Shown: positions 21,288-32,154, counted from the first letter of the stretch. The stretch: 64,000 bases of DNA from Cryptomeria japonica (GCF_030272615.1 NC_081413.1:722699649-722763648); one strand, 5' to 3'. Notes: generated from the letters alone by a model not told the origin. Program-made: numbers and translations.

Positions 21288-24200
21288 TTGGGGAGCTTAC
21301 ATCAAACCCTTCAATGGGTTGTAATCCAAGATTTTTACAATGAAATTGGAACTTTTCTTTACAAAGTGGCTTGGTCAAAATATCTGCAACTTGGTCTTCC
21401 CCCTTGCAATAGAGGAGTGAAACTTGCTTGTCTTCAATTTGTTCTCTAATAAAGTGGTGTTGGAGAGCAATGTGTTTTGTCCTTGCATGGAAAACTGGAT
21501 TTTTAGCCAAGGCAATGGCACTTTGGTTGTCACAATACAATGGAGTTGGTTTGTGTTGAGGTAGACCCAAATCTTCAAGTAATCTTCTAAGCCACAAGAC
21601 TTCTTTGGAAGCATTAGTGCATCCTTTGTACTCAGCTTCAGTGGATCCAAGAGAGGTAGATTGTTGCTTTTTACTATTCCAAGAAATTGCTCCTGAACCA
21701 ACAAAAAAACAATATCCACAAGTAGATTTCCCATCATTGGGATCTCCACCTAGATCGGAATCAGTAAAACCTTTTAAAGTAAAATCAGAATTTGCATCAT
21801 AAAACAAACCTACATTAATTGTTCCTTTAATATATCTTAAAATTCTTTTAGCAACTTTAAAGTGTGTTTGTTGAGGTTTAGACATGAATCTTGAAACCAA
21901 ACCAACACTATAAGCAATATCTGGCCTAGTAAGAGTTAAATAATTTAAACTTCCAACTAATTGTCTATACAAAGTAGGATCAACAAGAGGAGTTTGCATA
22001 TCAAGCATTAACTTAGTGCCTAATTCAATAGGAATTGAAACATGATGAGCATCATTCATTTTAAACTTATCTATGAGATCTTGAGCATATTTACTTTGAG
22101 ATAAGAAAATTCCTTTAGAGGTTTGCCAAATTTGCATTCCTAAGAAATAATGTAAAGGACCTAAATCAGTCATTTGAAATTTTTGATTAAGTTGAAACTT
22201 AATATCAGAAATCAAAGTATTGGAACTTGAAGTAAGAATCAAATCATCTACATACAAGATAATAATTATAATATCATCTTCACTATGTTTAATATACAAG
22301 TTAGGATCATTTTTACTTCTAATAAAGCCTTGAGAAAGAAAGAATTCATTAATCTTTGAATACCACTCCCTAGGAGATTGCTTTAATCCATAAATTGATT
22401 TCTTTAATTTACACACTAAGTGTGCATTACCTTCTTTAATAAAACTAGGAGGCTAAGACATATAAATTTCTTCATGTAAATCACCATTAAGAAAAGCACT
22501 TTTAACATCCATTTGGTGAATAGGCCAATTCATTCTAGAAGCTAAAGCAAGCACAAGTTTAATTGTAGACATTTTAGCAACAAGAGCAAAAGTTTCATTA
22601 TAATCTAAGCCTTCAATTTGAGAAAAACCTCTAGCAACTAATCTAGCTTTAAATTTACTAACTTGATTATTAGCATTCAATTTAGTTTTATAAAGCCACT
22701 TGCAAGAAACAAGATTTTTACCATGAGGCAAGGGAACTAAATCCCAAGTTTGGTTAGAAGTTAAAGTATCATATTCTTCCTGCATTGCTTTTTGCCAATG
22801 TGGTTGATTTTTAGCTTGATCAAATGTTTTAGGATCATTAGAATTCATAATAGTAGTCATTAAAGCATAATTACAATAATTAACTCTTCTAGCTTGAAGT
22901 TTATCCATTCTAGCTAAGTATTCATCACTATCTTGAATTAAAGATTTAAACCATTTAGGTCTTCTTTTAGAAGTAATGGATTCATCACTAGAAGAAGAGT
23001 CATGAGGAGTAGAGTTATTATTATCATCATCACTATCACTAGAAGGAATAGAAAGAGATGCATTAGGAGTAGGGTTAAGAGAAGGAGGTTGGTCCTCCAC
23101 AAGCACAACTTTGGTTTGACCAAGGTCATCATCCTTCACTTTAGAACAATCATGAATGCCTTTTTCTGCAATACAAACATCTCTTGCAACTTTTACCTTG
23201 TTAGTAATAGGATTGTAAACTCTATAACCTTTAGTATTTTCATCATAACCAACAAAAATAAAAGGAGAAGATTTAGCATCTAATTTTTTTCTTTTCTCCT
23301 TAGGTTTGTGAACATAAGCTATGGAACCAAAAATTCTTAAATTCTGCAAATTAGGCTTTCTACCAGACCAAGCTTCTTCAGGAGTTTTATCCTTTAAGGC
23401 TTTGGTAGGTGTTCTATTAATTAAATATGTTGCACAAGCCATAGCTTCAACCCAAAACTTGTAATCCATATTTTTAGCATGCAATAAACATCTAGCCATT
23501 TCAACAATTGTCCTATGCTTCCGTTCTGCCACACCATTTTGTTGTGGTGTATAAGGAACGGTAAGCTCATGTTTAATTCCAAAAGATTTTAAATAAGCAT
23601 TAAATGCATTATTGACATATTCTCTTCCATTGTCAGTACGAAGAATCTTAATTTTAGAACCAGATTGCCTTTCTACAAACATATGAAATTCAGTAAACAC
23701 ATCAAGCACTTGATCCTTACTATGAAGGAAATATATCCATGTTCTCCTTGAAAAATCATCAACAAAGGTAAGTGCATACCTTGAACCTTGGATGGAGGGA
23801 TTCTCCATGGGACCCAAGAGATCACTATGAACGAGGTGCAATTTAGTGTATGCCCTCCAAGATTGACCATGAGAAAAGGGTTCCCTATGCATCTTACCAC
23901 TCATGCAACCATTGCAAACAATTTGAGAAGGAACAATACTAGGCAATCCATCAACCATATTTGCTTTTTGCATCAATGAAATATAATCAAAATTGAGATG
24001 GCCAAGTCTTTCATGCCATATAGTAAAATCAACAGTAGTAAGCAAAGAATACTTTGGAGGAGCAAATTCATAGAACTTGAATAAGTTATCACTATCCATT
24101 TTAGCAGTAGCAATAACATGATTAGTGTTTGGATCAATGATATAACATATGCCCCTATAAAAGTCAATCTTATAATCTTGACAAAGTTTAGGAACTGAAA

Positions 24201-25401
24201 TCAAATTTGATTTTAATTCAGGAACATAAAGAACATCATGTAATTTCCCATTAGGAACATTCACATCACCAATAGCTTCAACTTTACAACTATGATTATT
24301 AGCTAATTGAACAGGAATATTAGAAGTATCGGGATGCAAAGATTCAAAACATTCTTTATGAGAAGTAACATGTTGAGATGCACCAGAATCAATAATCCAC
24401 TCAAGTGGTTGAGAAACATTATAAGTACATGTAAATGCATGACGAGATGAATTACCATTATTATTATTACCCTTCTTATAATGAGGTTTATGTTGATTAT
24501 TTTGATTATTTTGATTCATGGGCTTTTTACCATTTTGTTTCTTAAAACAATTATTAGTAATATGTCCATCTTTCCCACAATATGTGCAATGGGGTCTTGT
24601 TTGAGAATTATTCCTTTGATTATTGTGATTATTATTATGAGAATTATTATGATAGGATTTAGAATGAGATTGATAATTAGAAGATTTGTGATTGTTATGA
24701 TGATTATTATTATGATTATGATTATGTTTATTATTATTGGATCTAAAAGTATTATTATGATTTTGATTTTTAGACATAAAAGCATGTTCACTACTTTTAA
24801 GAGTACCAAATTGAATTAATTTAGCTTCCTCTTGACGCAATAAATTACGAAAAATATCATATGTTAATTGAGTAGCTAAGCTAGGAATAGCAAGTTGAGC
24901 ATGAATATTCGTAATAAATTGTTGAAATTGACGAGGAAGACATTTTTTAAGAATAAGATGAATTAAACGTAAATCAGCAAGAGTAACTCCTAAACCAGTT
25001 AATTGACTATTAACAGAATCAAACTTTAATAAGAATTCATCCATAGTTTTAAAATCCGTATACCTTAGATCTTCAAGTTGATCTTGAAGTTGAATTTTTC
25101 GGGATTCATTTGAGCTATCATAAGTAGTTTTTAAAATTTCCCAAGCTTCATGAGCTTTTGTACAATTTCCAATTAAAACATACAAATCAGGAACCATTGA
25201 AATACCAATTAAACCAAGTGCTTCCTCATTTTGAGCCTTCCATCTATCTAGGTCGGCTTGAGGAGCAGATGTAGCGGGTTCAAATGTTTTATCAGTCGCA
25301 ACATCCAAAAGGTGTTTGAAACGAAAAATAAACGAGATATGTGTTTTCCAAGAATGATAATTGGAACTATTTAATTTAATTTCTGGAATTAATATAGACA
25401 T
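21277..25401 (-). pseudogene. Copia-2 gag-pol polyprotein (one in-frame stop)
   Basis: The frame starts at ATG 25401 with a UBN2-type Gag (SNYHSWKTHISFIFR). A His/Asn-rich low-complexity tract covers about residues 210-268, followed by the knuckle CTYCGKDGHITNNC (about 271-284). The protease motif IIDSGASQH is near residue 335. The integrase residues are HSDLLGP, LRTDNGREY and GVAERKHR (about 524, 587, 627). The reverse transcriptase has YGLKQSPREW and YVDD (about 1048), and RNase H has CDNQSAIALAKN (about 1289). A TAG at 22453-22455 interrupts EEIYMS-PPSFI, where Copia pols normally have Gln; the same frame continues to the stop at 21277. In ETFALVAK a usual Pro is Leu. Otherwise the protein is full length, about 1,375 codons. 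Confidence 0.96.
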
Positions 25402-27303
25402 GATAGCAAAATAATAGTTTGTAAAAAAAAATTACCTTTTTGATTAAAAAAAATAAAAATTAACCTCCTTGATTTAAAACCAAATTTGAGTAAGAATTAT
25501 AACAAAATTTATGTAAAAAAAATGTTATATTTAAATCTTAAATAACAAATTTTTTTAAAAAATATTTACCAAAAAAAAATTATATTCAAACTTTAATAAC
25601 AAATTGAAATTGATTTTTTTAAAATTTTATTTAAACAGATTGTAAATCTTAATAACTATTTTATATTAAAAAAAATTTTATTAGAAAAACTTTATTCAAA
25701 GACTTTTATTTGAAATTTTAAAAAAACTTTATAACTAAAATTTTTAACGTTATTAACTATTTAAACTTTGTTTTATATCAACTGGCGTTACTATATACAA
25801 AAATAAACTAAAATTTTTTTATATCAACTGGCGTATGTGTCAAATTCCCAAGGGTTAATAAACTATCTAAAATTTTTGTATATATCAACTGCCGTTACTA
25901 TGCAGAGGTGCAGAGACGTTAAAACAGAAAAAACAAAGTTGCAGGGAATAAGCAACGTTACAATCATGCAGCACACAGTATCAATGAAAACAGCCTGGCA
26001 ATGAAAACAGCCTCAGAATTAAGAACACCTACTTTGGATTCAGCGGTGGGTGCCCTAAAAATTGGGTGGTAAATATGACAGGGAGCTCGAGATTGCAAGG
26101 AGAGAAGATTTTCAAGACCAAACTGAGCGAGGAGGTATGCAGCATGGAGGTGTATGCAGCGCACAGTGTCAATGAAAACAGCTTGACAGCCAGCTCATGT
26201 TTATTGAACTCAACAAAAATACAGTAACAAAATCATGTCTTCAGACAGAATACTCCAATAACTGAATAAAGTAAGAACCTAAAGAAAAAAAAAATCAAAG
26301 GGAATGCAACAAGCATAAAATAATGAATTAGTTTCAACACTGCATAAACCAGCTAAGTGTTTTTCTCCAACTTTCCAAAAATATGTGATTTCTTGAATAA
26401 TTTGACCATTTATGTTTCAATATGCTATATTATTAGATATTGCCTTGGTAACATAACATACTGTTGGATCCAACTAATCTAGTTTGGTCATCAATGGAAA
26501 GCAATGTAATTGATTTCTTCCACTCTTTTTTACTTGTTTGATAGCCACAGAAACTTAAGGAGAAAATACATTAACAGAAAGCAAACGGTAATATCAAATA
26601 TAGCAATATTGGTATTATGCTGTGAGTTTCAGCTCATTCGCAGAAAACAGAAAGAAAATGGTTACCTCATATAGTAATCTAGAAACCGCAGATTTATAAA
26701 ATTATTTAGGACGGTTTATCATATGGACTAAGGACGGTGATTTCAGCTGTATAACTATAAACTAATGCTACGGTGTTGTTTCCAAAGTAAACCTTCCTCA
26801 GATTTTAAATACAGACTAAGGGATGGGTAACAAGAATGAATACAGAATATCTAATGCTTGATAGTTCAGGTGCAACGATAACTGAAATCAGGTAAACGAG
26901 TGCTTGGAACTGGTATCTATTAAGAACAGTTGGGCTGCTATGAAAGGAAAAGATTAGAGAGTCTGATCAAAAAAAAATATATTTTTACAGAAGACTCTGT
27001 TTTATGTGCTTGTAACACCAATAGAACTGATGCTACAACATTTAACGAATTACCAGAAGCTCGAATAAATATATTTTCTTTTGTAATCTTCTTCTTCTTG
27101 TTTTAAAAGTATTGCAGATGACAAATAAATAATCCTGTGGTTTGATATTGCAGAAGACCGATGGGAGAATGGACAAGACTTCCTTTAAAGTGGTTTTTAA
27201 TCTTCTTTATTGTTTGAAGAATTTGAGACTAAGAAACCCAACTGACTTAGATATATAGATATTAAATTTGAAGGAACTATGAAAAACAAAACAGATACTA
27301 ACA

Positions 27304-27508
27304 TTTATTTTGGCGGCAAGCCGACCAAATAAATTAAGAAGACTAAGTTTGGCGGTAAACCTTCCAAACTAAATGAATATGAAATCTAAAGTATGCAGGA
27401 AAAGAAGTTAGCACCAGAGTTTTGGCGGCAAGCCTTCCAAAACTTTAAAAATAATTAAATTTAAACTAGAGAGAAGGAACTTTGGCGGCAAGCCTTCCAA
27501 AGCCCCTT
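27304..27508 (-). ncRNA. Four covarying hairpins in the Copia-2 leader
   Basis: Copies at 27304-27333, 27346-27370, 27416-27446 and 27474-27508 share the core TTTGGCGGCAAGCC..CCAAA. The TTTGG/CCAAA stem is extended in each copy by different but complementary flanks: AGTTTGG/CCAAACT, AGAGTTTTGG/CCAAAACTTT, and AAGG..CTTTGG/CCAAAG..CCTT. In copy 2 the inner GGC/GCC pair becomes GGT/ACC. On the transcribed minus strand the loop is GG-CUUG-CC, a known stable tetraloop type. The position between primer site and gag suggests a packaging, dimerisation or translation role; this is inference. Confidence 0.6.
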
Positions 27509-27551
27509 TTTTTAATAAAAACTAACTAGAATAGGAGATTAAACCTGCAGG

Positions 27552-27571
27552 CAAACTTGTTAACAAGTTTG
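27552..27571. other. 20-bp perfect palindrome near the primer site
   Basis: CAAACTTGTTAACAAGTTTG is self-complementary over 20 bases and lies 150 bp from the Copia-2 primer site. Palindromes in this position can serve as RNA dimer initiation sites in retroelements. That role is not shown here. Confidence 0.6.
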
Positions 27572-27721
27572 AAAAAAAGTTAAAAATCTGAAACCAAAAC
27601 CTGCACAATAGAAAATATTAGTAAAAGAACTTCTTCTCCTCTCAAGAATGCCTCCAACAAGGTGAACTCCACAGAATGGTAACCTTCATCAATGTTAACT
27701 TAAAACAAGGATTAGAAACCT

Positions 27722-27733
27722 GCTCTGATACCA
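27722..27733 (-). other. Copia-2 primer binding site (initiator Met tRNA)
   Basis: The minus strand reads TGGTATCAGAGC directly adjacent to the LTR. Confidence 0.95.
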
Positions 27734-27920
27734 TGAAAGGAAAATAAAAGAGCAAGGAAAGGAAAATTAATCCAAGAAAGTTTATGATGAAGTAATTGTT
27801 ACCATGAGAAAAGCAAAGACTTTAGAGCATCACCCAAATGTGAAGAAGGAGGCACAAGAACTTTTGAAAGGGGAAAAGCAAAGAAAAACCCCTTGTGATA
27901 TTATGAATGAGGCAATGCCT

Positions 27921-27972
<52 letters not shown>

Positions 27973-28277
27973 AAGAAGCTCTTTACAATATTGTCATTAA
28001 GAAGAAATGAGAGAGGAGGCATCTCTTAAATAGAGATGAGGAGAGGAGTTACAAAGTAACTCCAAATCTATGAATGCCACCATTCATAAAATGTGTGTGC
28101 CATGTGTCCACATCCTCTTATGGAGGAAATCTAATATTCCTTAATAAAGGAAAATAAAAGAAATGACTTGTCCTCACACATGTACTAAAGGACAAATTAC
28201 ATGTAGGAATTCCAAAGGAATATCCTAAATTAAATAAAAAATAAACCTAAGCTAAGTAAAGATTAAATATTCTAACA
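27734..28277 (-). repeat. Copia-2 5' LTR
   Basis: 544 bp, matching 20723-21269 with three substitutions and two length differences. GA run at 27927-27971. Confidence 0.96.
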
Positions 28278-28282
28278 GATCC
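28278..28282. repeat. Target site duplication GATCC, right of Copia-2
   Basis: Matches 20718-20722. Confidence 0.94.
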
Positions 28283-28677
28283 TATCCTAGGGCCTCTGCT
28301 TGAGTGTATCCTCTTGAGTAGTTTCCCGATTGGCAACGTATGTTCTATCATAGAATTGTCAATCCTAGCCCTATCTGCTATTCTGGTCTTCCCTAGAGGA
28401 CCTGCTTGAGTGTATCCTCTCAGTAGCTTATCCAATCGACAACATATGTTTATCACATAACTGTCGATTCGGCCTTGAAGACATAAATGCGCATTCATGA
28501 CACAAACGCACCTAGCCAACCCAAATGCGCCTGACACCAACACAGACGCGCCTTAATGTTTTTCCTCTCGCTTGACATTTTTCTAGACCTATCTAATATG
28601 CATTTATTGCAATACCTAGCATGCATTTATGACAACATTTATTGCGACAAAGTACAAGGAGGTTTGGTGGTACTTAC
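28283..28677 (-). other. 5' part of the antisense PMD intron
   Basis: This is the rest of the intron beyond Copia-2. It holds two direct copies of GCTTGAGTGTATCCTCT-containing sequence (about 28297-28370 and 28402-28475) and several AACGCRCC-like motifs near 28500-28555. No coding frame is apparent. Confidence 0.55.
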
Positions 28678-28743
28678 CAGCTCTCCTGCATCTGCTGGCC
28701 TCTGCAATCGGCGAACATGATCGAATCTATGCACTAATGCCAT
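28678..28743 (-). pseudogene. Antisense PMD gene, exon 1
   Basis: On the minus strand ATG at 28743 opens 22 codons (MALVHRFDHVRRLQRPADAG, then Glu-Leu). They end exactly at a consensus donor, CTG|GTAAGTA, at 28678/28677. The exon ends in phase 0 and exon 2 begins in phase 0 at 20419, so the two exons join in frame. Without Copia-2 the intron would be about 0.7 kb. Exon 1 has no recognisable domain; its Arg/His-rich start is compatible with PMD proteins from transposons. Confidence 0.7.
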
Positions 28744-28830
28744 CGCTGTTGACTATTGCTGCTCTATTCTCTCTCTGAACTTTGATCTCTTGGATGTGTG
28801 GATGATAATGAGGATGTATTCCCCTCATGG

Positions 28831-28841
28831 TCTATTTTATA
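28831..28841 (-). promoter_or_regulatory. TATA box of the antisense PMD gene
   Basis: The minus strand reads TATAAAATAGA about 90 bp upstream of the exon 1 ATG. Just upstream, at about 28845-28870, are repeated TAGGG motifs (CCCTAGCCCTACCCTAG on the plus strand), similar to the telo-box motifs of plant promoters. Confidence 0.65.
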
Positions 28842-29082
28842 GACTACCCTAGCCCTACCCTAGCCCTAGTCTCCTGAGTCAGTCTTCTTTATCCCGTGAC
28901 TCTGTCACTCTATCTTATCCGGTCAGTCCATTCTAGCCTTTCTTTCTTATCGAGAGATTGTTTGCGATCTTTCTAGCCATTTTCATCCAATCTCTCGAGG
29001 GGGCATATCATTCCCTTCTTGGGGCAACTTTGTATCAGTTCATATTATCTTCTTTGAAACAACGTGACAAGCTACATTGTCT

Positions 29083-29097
29083 CAAAGAGGGGCAAAA
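29083..29097 (+). other. Gypsy-1 polypurine tract
   Basis: CAAAGAGGGGCAAAA directly precedes the LTR start TGTAGACACC. This is the usual arrangement in plant Gypsy elements. Confidence 0.9.
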
Positions 29098-29870
29098 TGT
29101 AGACACCTAAAATTGTCCAGTCTAATTAAATAAATATCTTTATTTATTTAATTATTTAAGCCTAATTCTTCTATTAATTGAATAAATCTTTATTTATTAA
29201 TTAATTCATTTATCCTCTTCTAGCCTTATTTCTCATTTAAATAAATACTTTTATTTATTTAAATTATCCTTTTCCTAAATTAAATAAATATCTTACTTAT
29301 TTAATTGATCCCACTTCTTCTATTAATTAAATAAATCTTTATTTATTTAACTAATTCATTAACCTTTCTACCCATGACACATGTCATTCATCTCTTAATT
29401 CCTACACTACCTACCCTCTCATTATTTTCTTATTTCCTCTACCTACCCTCTAATCATAGCCGACCATTTATCTTTTACACCTCTCAATCTTATCCCTCCA
29501 TTTCTTATAGTGTCTTCTATATAAGGAGATGCTTCGTTCATTATCAACCCTGATCAGTTGACTTCCCGACTACTCTACGCTTTCGAACTTTCATATGCGA
29601 TCAAGCCTACTTGCAACCACATTTCCGTTCTTTGTTGAGCTCTTGTGCACATATAAAAATCTGGGAGCAAATATATCAAGCAAGATCAATGGAGATAGGA
29701 ATAATGGAGATCCAAACCCTATTGGACATGTGATGGTATAATCTTTGTGATTTCATTTGATTTGCATTGTCTTAGGTAATCTTCATATGTTATGGTGGAT
29801 CTTTGTTGTTGTTAGGCTAGGGTTTTGTGGTTGAATCTATTTAGTCTTTCAATATTGTTGTTTCCATTTT
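29098..29870 (+). repeat. Gypsy-1 3' LTR
   Basis: Begins TGTAGACACC. The first 255 bp contain five successive A/T palindromes of the AATTAAATAAA...TTTATTTAATT type. TATATAAGGAGATGC (about 29518-29532) is the probable TATA box. The 3' end, near TTTCCATTTTCA at about 29872, is a guess because the other LTR is truncated. Confidence 0.85.
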
Positions 29871-30411
29871 CACCATAAAAAAATCAAGATGGAAAATAGA
29901 TCAACTGGATCATTCAAAAATTACATACAATGTAGATGAGCTTGCTTATAAAGGCAAGGCTAAGAAACAAGAGAGAACACAATGATGACATGTGCCTCAA
30001 TGAGATGCAAGGGTAGGTAGGAGAAACAATAAAATATTCCACATGAGGTGGATCACCCACCAAAGGTGGAATTATCACTCCACAATAAGTTGATATGATA
30101 AAGTAATAACAATATCACACCATAAAAGGTGGAAATTCTCCTACATACACACTCCAATGTATGCACATCTCCTTAAGTGTCGCATATGCAAACTACAATG
30201 TTATGCATGTACTTAAGTAAACTTAAGTAAAGTGTATTTGTATCCAAGATGAATAAATAATTACACCAACACTAATCACATCTTCATTGTATTGCACTTG
30301 ATGCTTGAGGCTTCTCTTTTGATTTGCATTCTAGATTAGTGGGTAAACCCTTCAGGATCAAAATTTATAATTGTTCCTATTTTTGGATTGTGTTCCTTCA
30401 AGCTTGATTAT
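29871..30411. other. Unassigned interval
   Basis: About 540 bp of AT-rich sequence with repeated ACTTAAGTAAA near 30210-30230 and GGTGGA motifs near 30050-30130. No ORF, RNA gene or element boundary could be supported. Confidence 0.5.
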
Positions 30412-31470
30412 ATTGTTCAGCATACCAGAATACTGAGAGGGGGGGGGGTGTGTTGAATCATTAAAAATTGAACTTCTGAAACTTAGCTTATTATCAATTA
30501 ACCTTAGCTCAAAAGAAATGCATGAAACATAATTGAAATGCAAGCGATACACAACCATAAGAGAGACACCAAATTTTTATACGTGGAAAACCCAAATGGG
30601 AAAAACCACAGAGAGGGTTAAATCTCAAGATAATATAACTAGTTATATGAGATTACAAGGCTCATTGTCAGAGGGCTCATTCCCTAAAAATAGAGACACA
30701 AATGAACTAAGAAAATTGCATCTATATATGCATAGGCTCATTTCCTGATAAGCTCAAATATCTAACCAATTGCTTGCAACAGATCTGGCTAAGAATCTCT
30801 ACAACTCTAACACAATCTGCCTACTCTAATCCACTATCACACCAAATCTGCCTTTCTCCTTCAACACACAAATACTATCACTCACATTTGCACTTTCATA
30901 CATTCATACTTCCACATCATATCGATCAAATCATAACAATAACATTCAAGGTCGACTGGACCTGAAATGATCATATCCTTGAACACAAGCATGCTTCCAA
31001 AGCACAAAAAAATGATCCAACTTGACATAAAGAAATTAAGGTTATGAACAATGTATTTCCAAAAGATCATCATCAGAAACCAAAAAGTGGAGCAATCGAG
31101 AGCACTGCAAACATTGTCGAACACCATCATCACTAAATAGATTTCTAGAGCACAACTTCTGAAGCACTGAATCAATTACCACAATCAAATTAAAAACTTG
31201 ATCAATAGGAAACATATCCACATATAGAAAATAGACATTTCCAGAGCAATACCCTTTTGAAAAATACATCTGCAACAACTGCAACATATCTGCAATAATT
31301 GTAACATATCAACAAGGTTCTTCATCTTCATACATACATAACTATCTTCCACTATTATGCACCACCTTCATACATGTATATCACTTCTCTACAACATAAA
31401 TACATATCTTACACAAACTCACTATATCTGGACCAATCCACATCACTAGGTTTGACATCAATTACAACCA
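30412..31470 (-). repeat. LTR-like segment
   Basis: It shares two landmarks with the Copia-1 and element A LTRs in the same orientation: GAGAGGGGGGGG followed by TGAATCA (about 30438-30462), and the paired hairpin ACGTGGAAAACCC...GGGAAAAACCAC with GAGA...TCTC (30581-30635). The far boundary is estimated where TTGACATCAATTACAACC occurs, and no target duplication was found. It may be a solo or 3' LTR. Confidence 0.5.
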
Positions 31471-31480
31471 AACCTATATT

Positions 31481-32120
31481 TTAAACATATATGGTTTCTA
31501 ATCCTTCCTTAGTTGTAGTGAAATATTCAAAGACCATGCAATTATAAAAATGTGTTCCCTTTTTCTTCCCTTTTAGGTGTATTATTTGTACCTCATTCAT
31601 TTTCCACATATTCTCTAAGTATGTTATTCTCTTGGGCACAAATTTGAGCAAAATGTGAGGAGGAACAAGGCACCCATACAACCTAGAAACCATGTGGTCT
31701 ATATGCAGATACCAATCACCCCAATTGTGATTGATCTTCAAATATAGTTTTATTTTCTTTGACCTCAATATCATAAAAATTTGGGGAGACAACCTATTTA
31801 TGTTTGCTCCAATGAAACCCATGATTCTTATAACAAAATAATTACAAAATGCAAAATAATCAGCATTACTGCAATGCCCATCCTGATAAATGTCCAACAT
31901 TGGACATGCATTTTATTTTTTTCTCTCATATGTCATTGTCACTTTTAAAGCCTTGTCCCATTACCCCTTCCCTCACACAACAAAAAAAATACATTGTAGA
32001 GAATAGAACTTGAAGTTGATAGTTTTGTCATTCACCTTTATCTTCATTTAACCCATATGTATCTTATCGAGAAAATACATGGCAAAATCAAATTCCAAAT
32101 TACACTTTTGAATTATCATC
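31481..32120 (-). pseudogene. Fragment of a transposon-associated ORF
   Basis: A 139-codon minus-strand frame (31900-31481) contains LYGCLVPPHILLKFVPKRI and WKMNEVQIIHLKGKKKGTHF. Upstream, in broken frame, is FDFAMYFLDKIHMG. These sequences resemble the uncharacterised proteins of large plant LTR elements and sit directly beside an LTR-like segment, as ORF2 does in element A. The family is not identified. It is cut by the Mutator-type element at 32164. Confidence 0.4.
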
Positions 32121-32154
32121 GTTGATTCTAATAAATTTGAAAATAGTCAGGTGA

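Larger units (their letters stand above)
25402..27721 (-). other. Copia-2 long 5' leader
   Basis: About 2.3 kb without a coding frame separates the primer site from gag. It is very A/T-rich at 25440-25780 and holds three copies of TATATCAACTGSCGT (about 25774, 25820, 25880). A duplicated segment with CAGTRTCAATGAAAACAGC lies near 25975-26000 and 26164-26190. Four hairpins and a palindrome lie near the primer end. Most Copia leaders are far shorter. Confidence 0.75.
20723..28277 (-). mobile_element. Copia-2: young, nearly intact Ty1/copia element, 7.56 kb
   Basis: Short LTRs (547 and 544 bp), an exact Met-tRNA primer site, a G-rich polypurine tract, a GATCC target duplication and a gag-pol frame of 1,375 codons with only one stop are present. 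By eye the LTRs differ by three substitutions, one single-base indel and the length of a GA microsatellite. The element is the youngest clear insertion in the window. It lies in the intron of the antisense PMD gene of Gypsy-1. Its 5' leader is unusually long, about 2.3 kb. Confidence 0.97.
13755..29870 (+). mobile_element. Gypsy-1: pol-deleted Gypsy element carrying an antisense PMD gene
   Basis: Matching LTR pieces lie at 13755-14192 and 29303-29736, with gag, protease and integrase C-terminus on the plus strand between them. A polypurine tract precedes the 3' LTR at 29098. No reverse transcriptase, RNase H or integrase DDE motifs occur between protease (about 17100) and the integrase tail (about 18080), so the element is non-autonomous. 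Copia-2 (20723-28277) is nested inside, and element A is nested in the 5' LTR. The downstream antisense ORF resembles the extra ORFs known from Tat/Ogre-type Gypsy elements, so a Tat-like lineage is inferred. The right end near 29870 is approximate. Confidence 0.85.

Noticed and set aside
24481-24819. Ile/Met-rich frames on both strands
   Set aside because: Shadows of the His/Asn-rich codons of Copia-2 Gag.
1-25401. Premature stops as proof of methylation-driven C-to-T decay
   Set aside because: Every stop codon is one C-to-T step from CAA, CAG or CGA, so stops alone prove nothing. Only the Copia-2 TAG at a conserved Gln and a Pro-to-Leu change give weak support.
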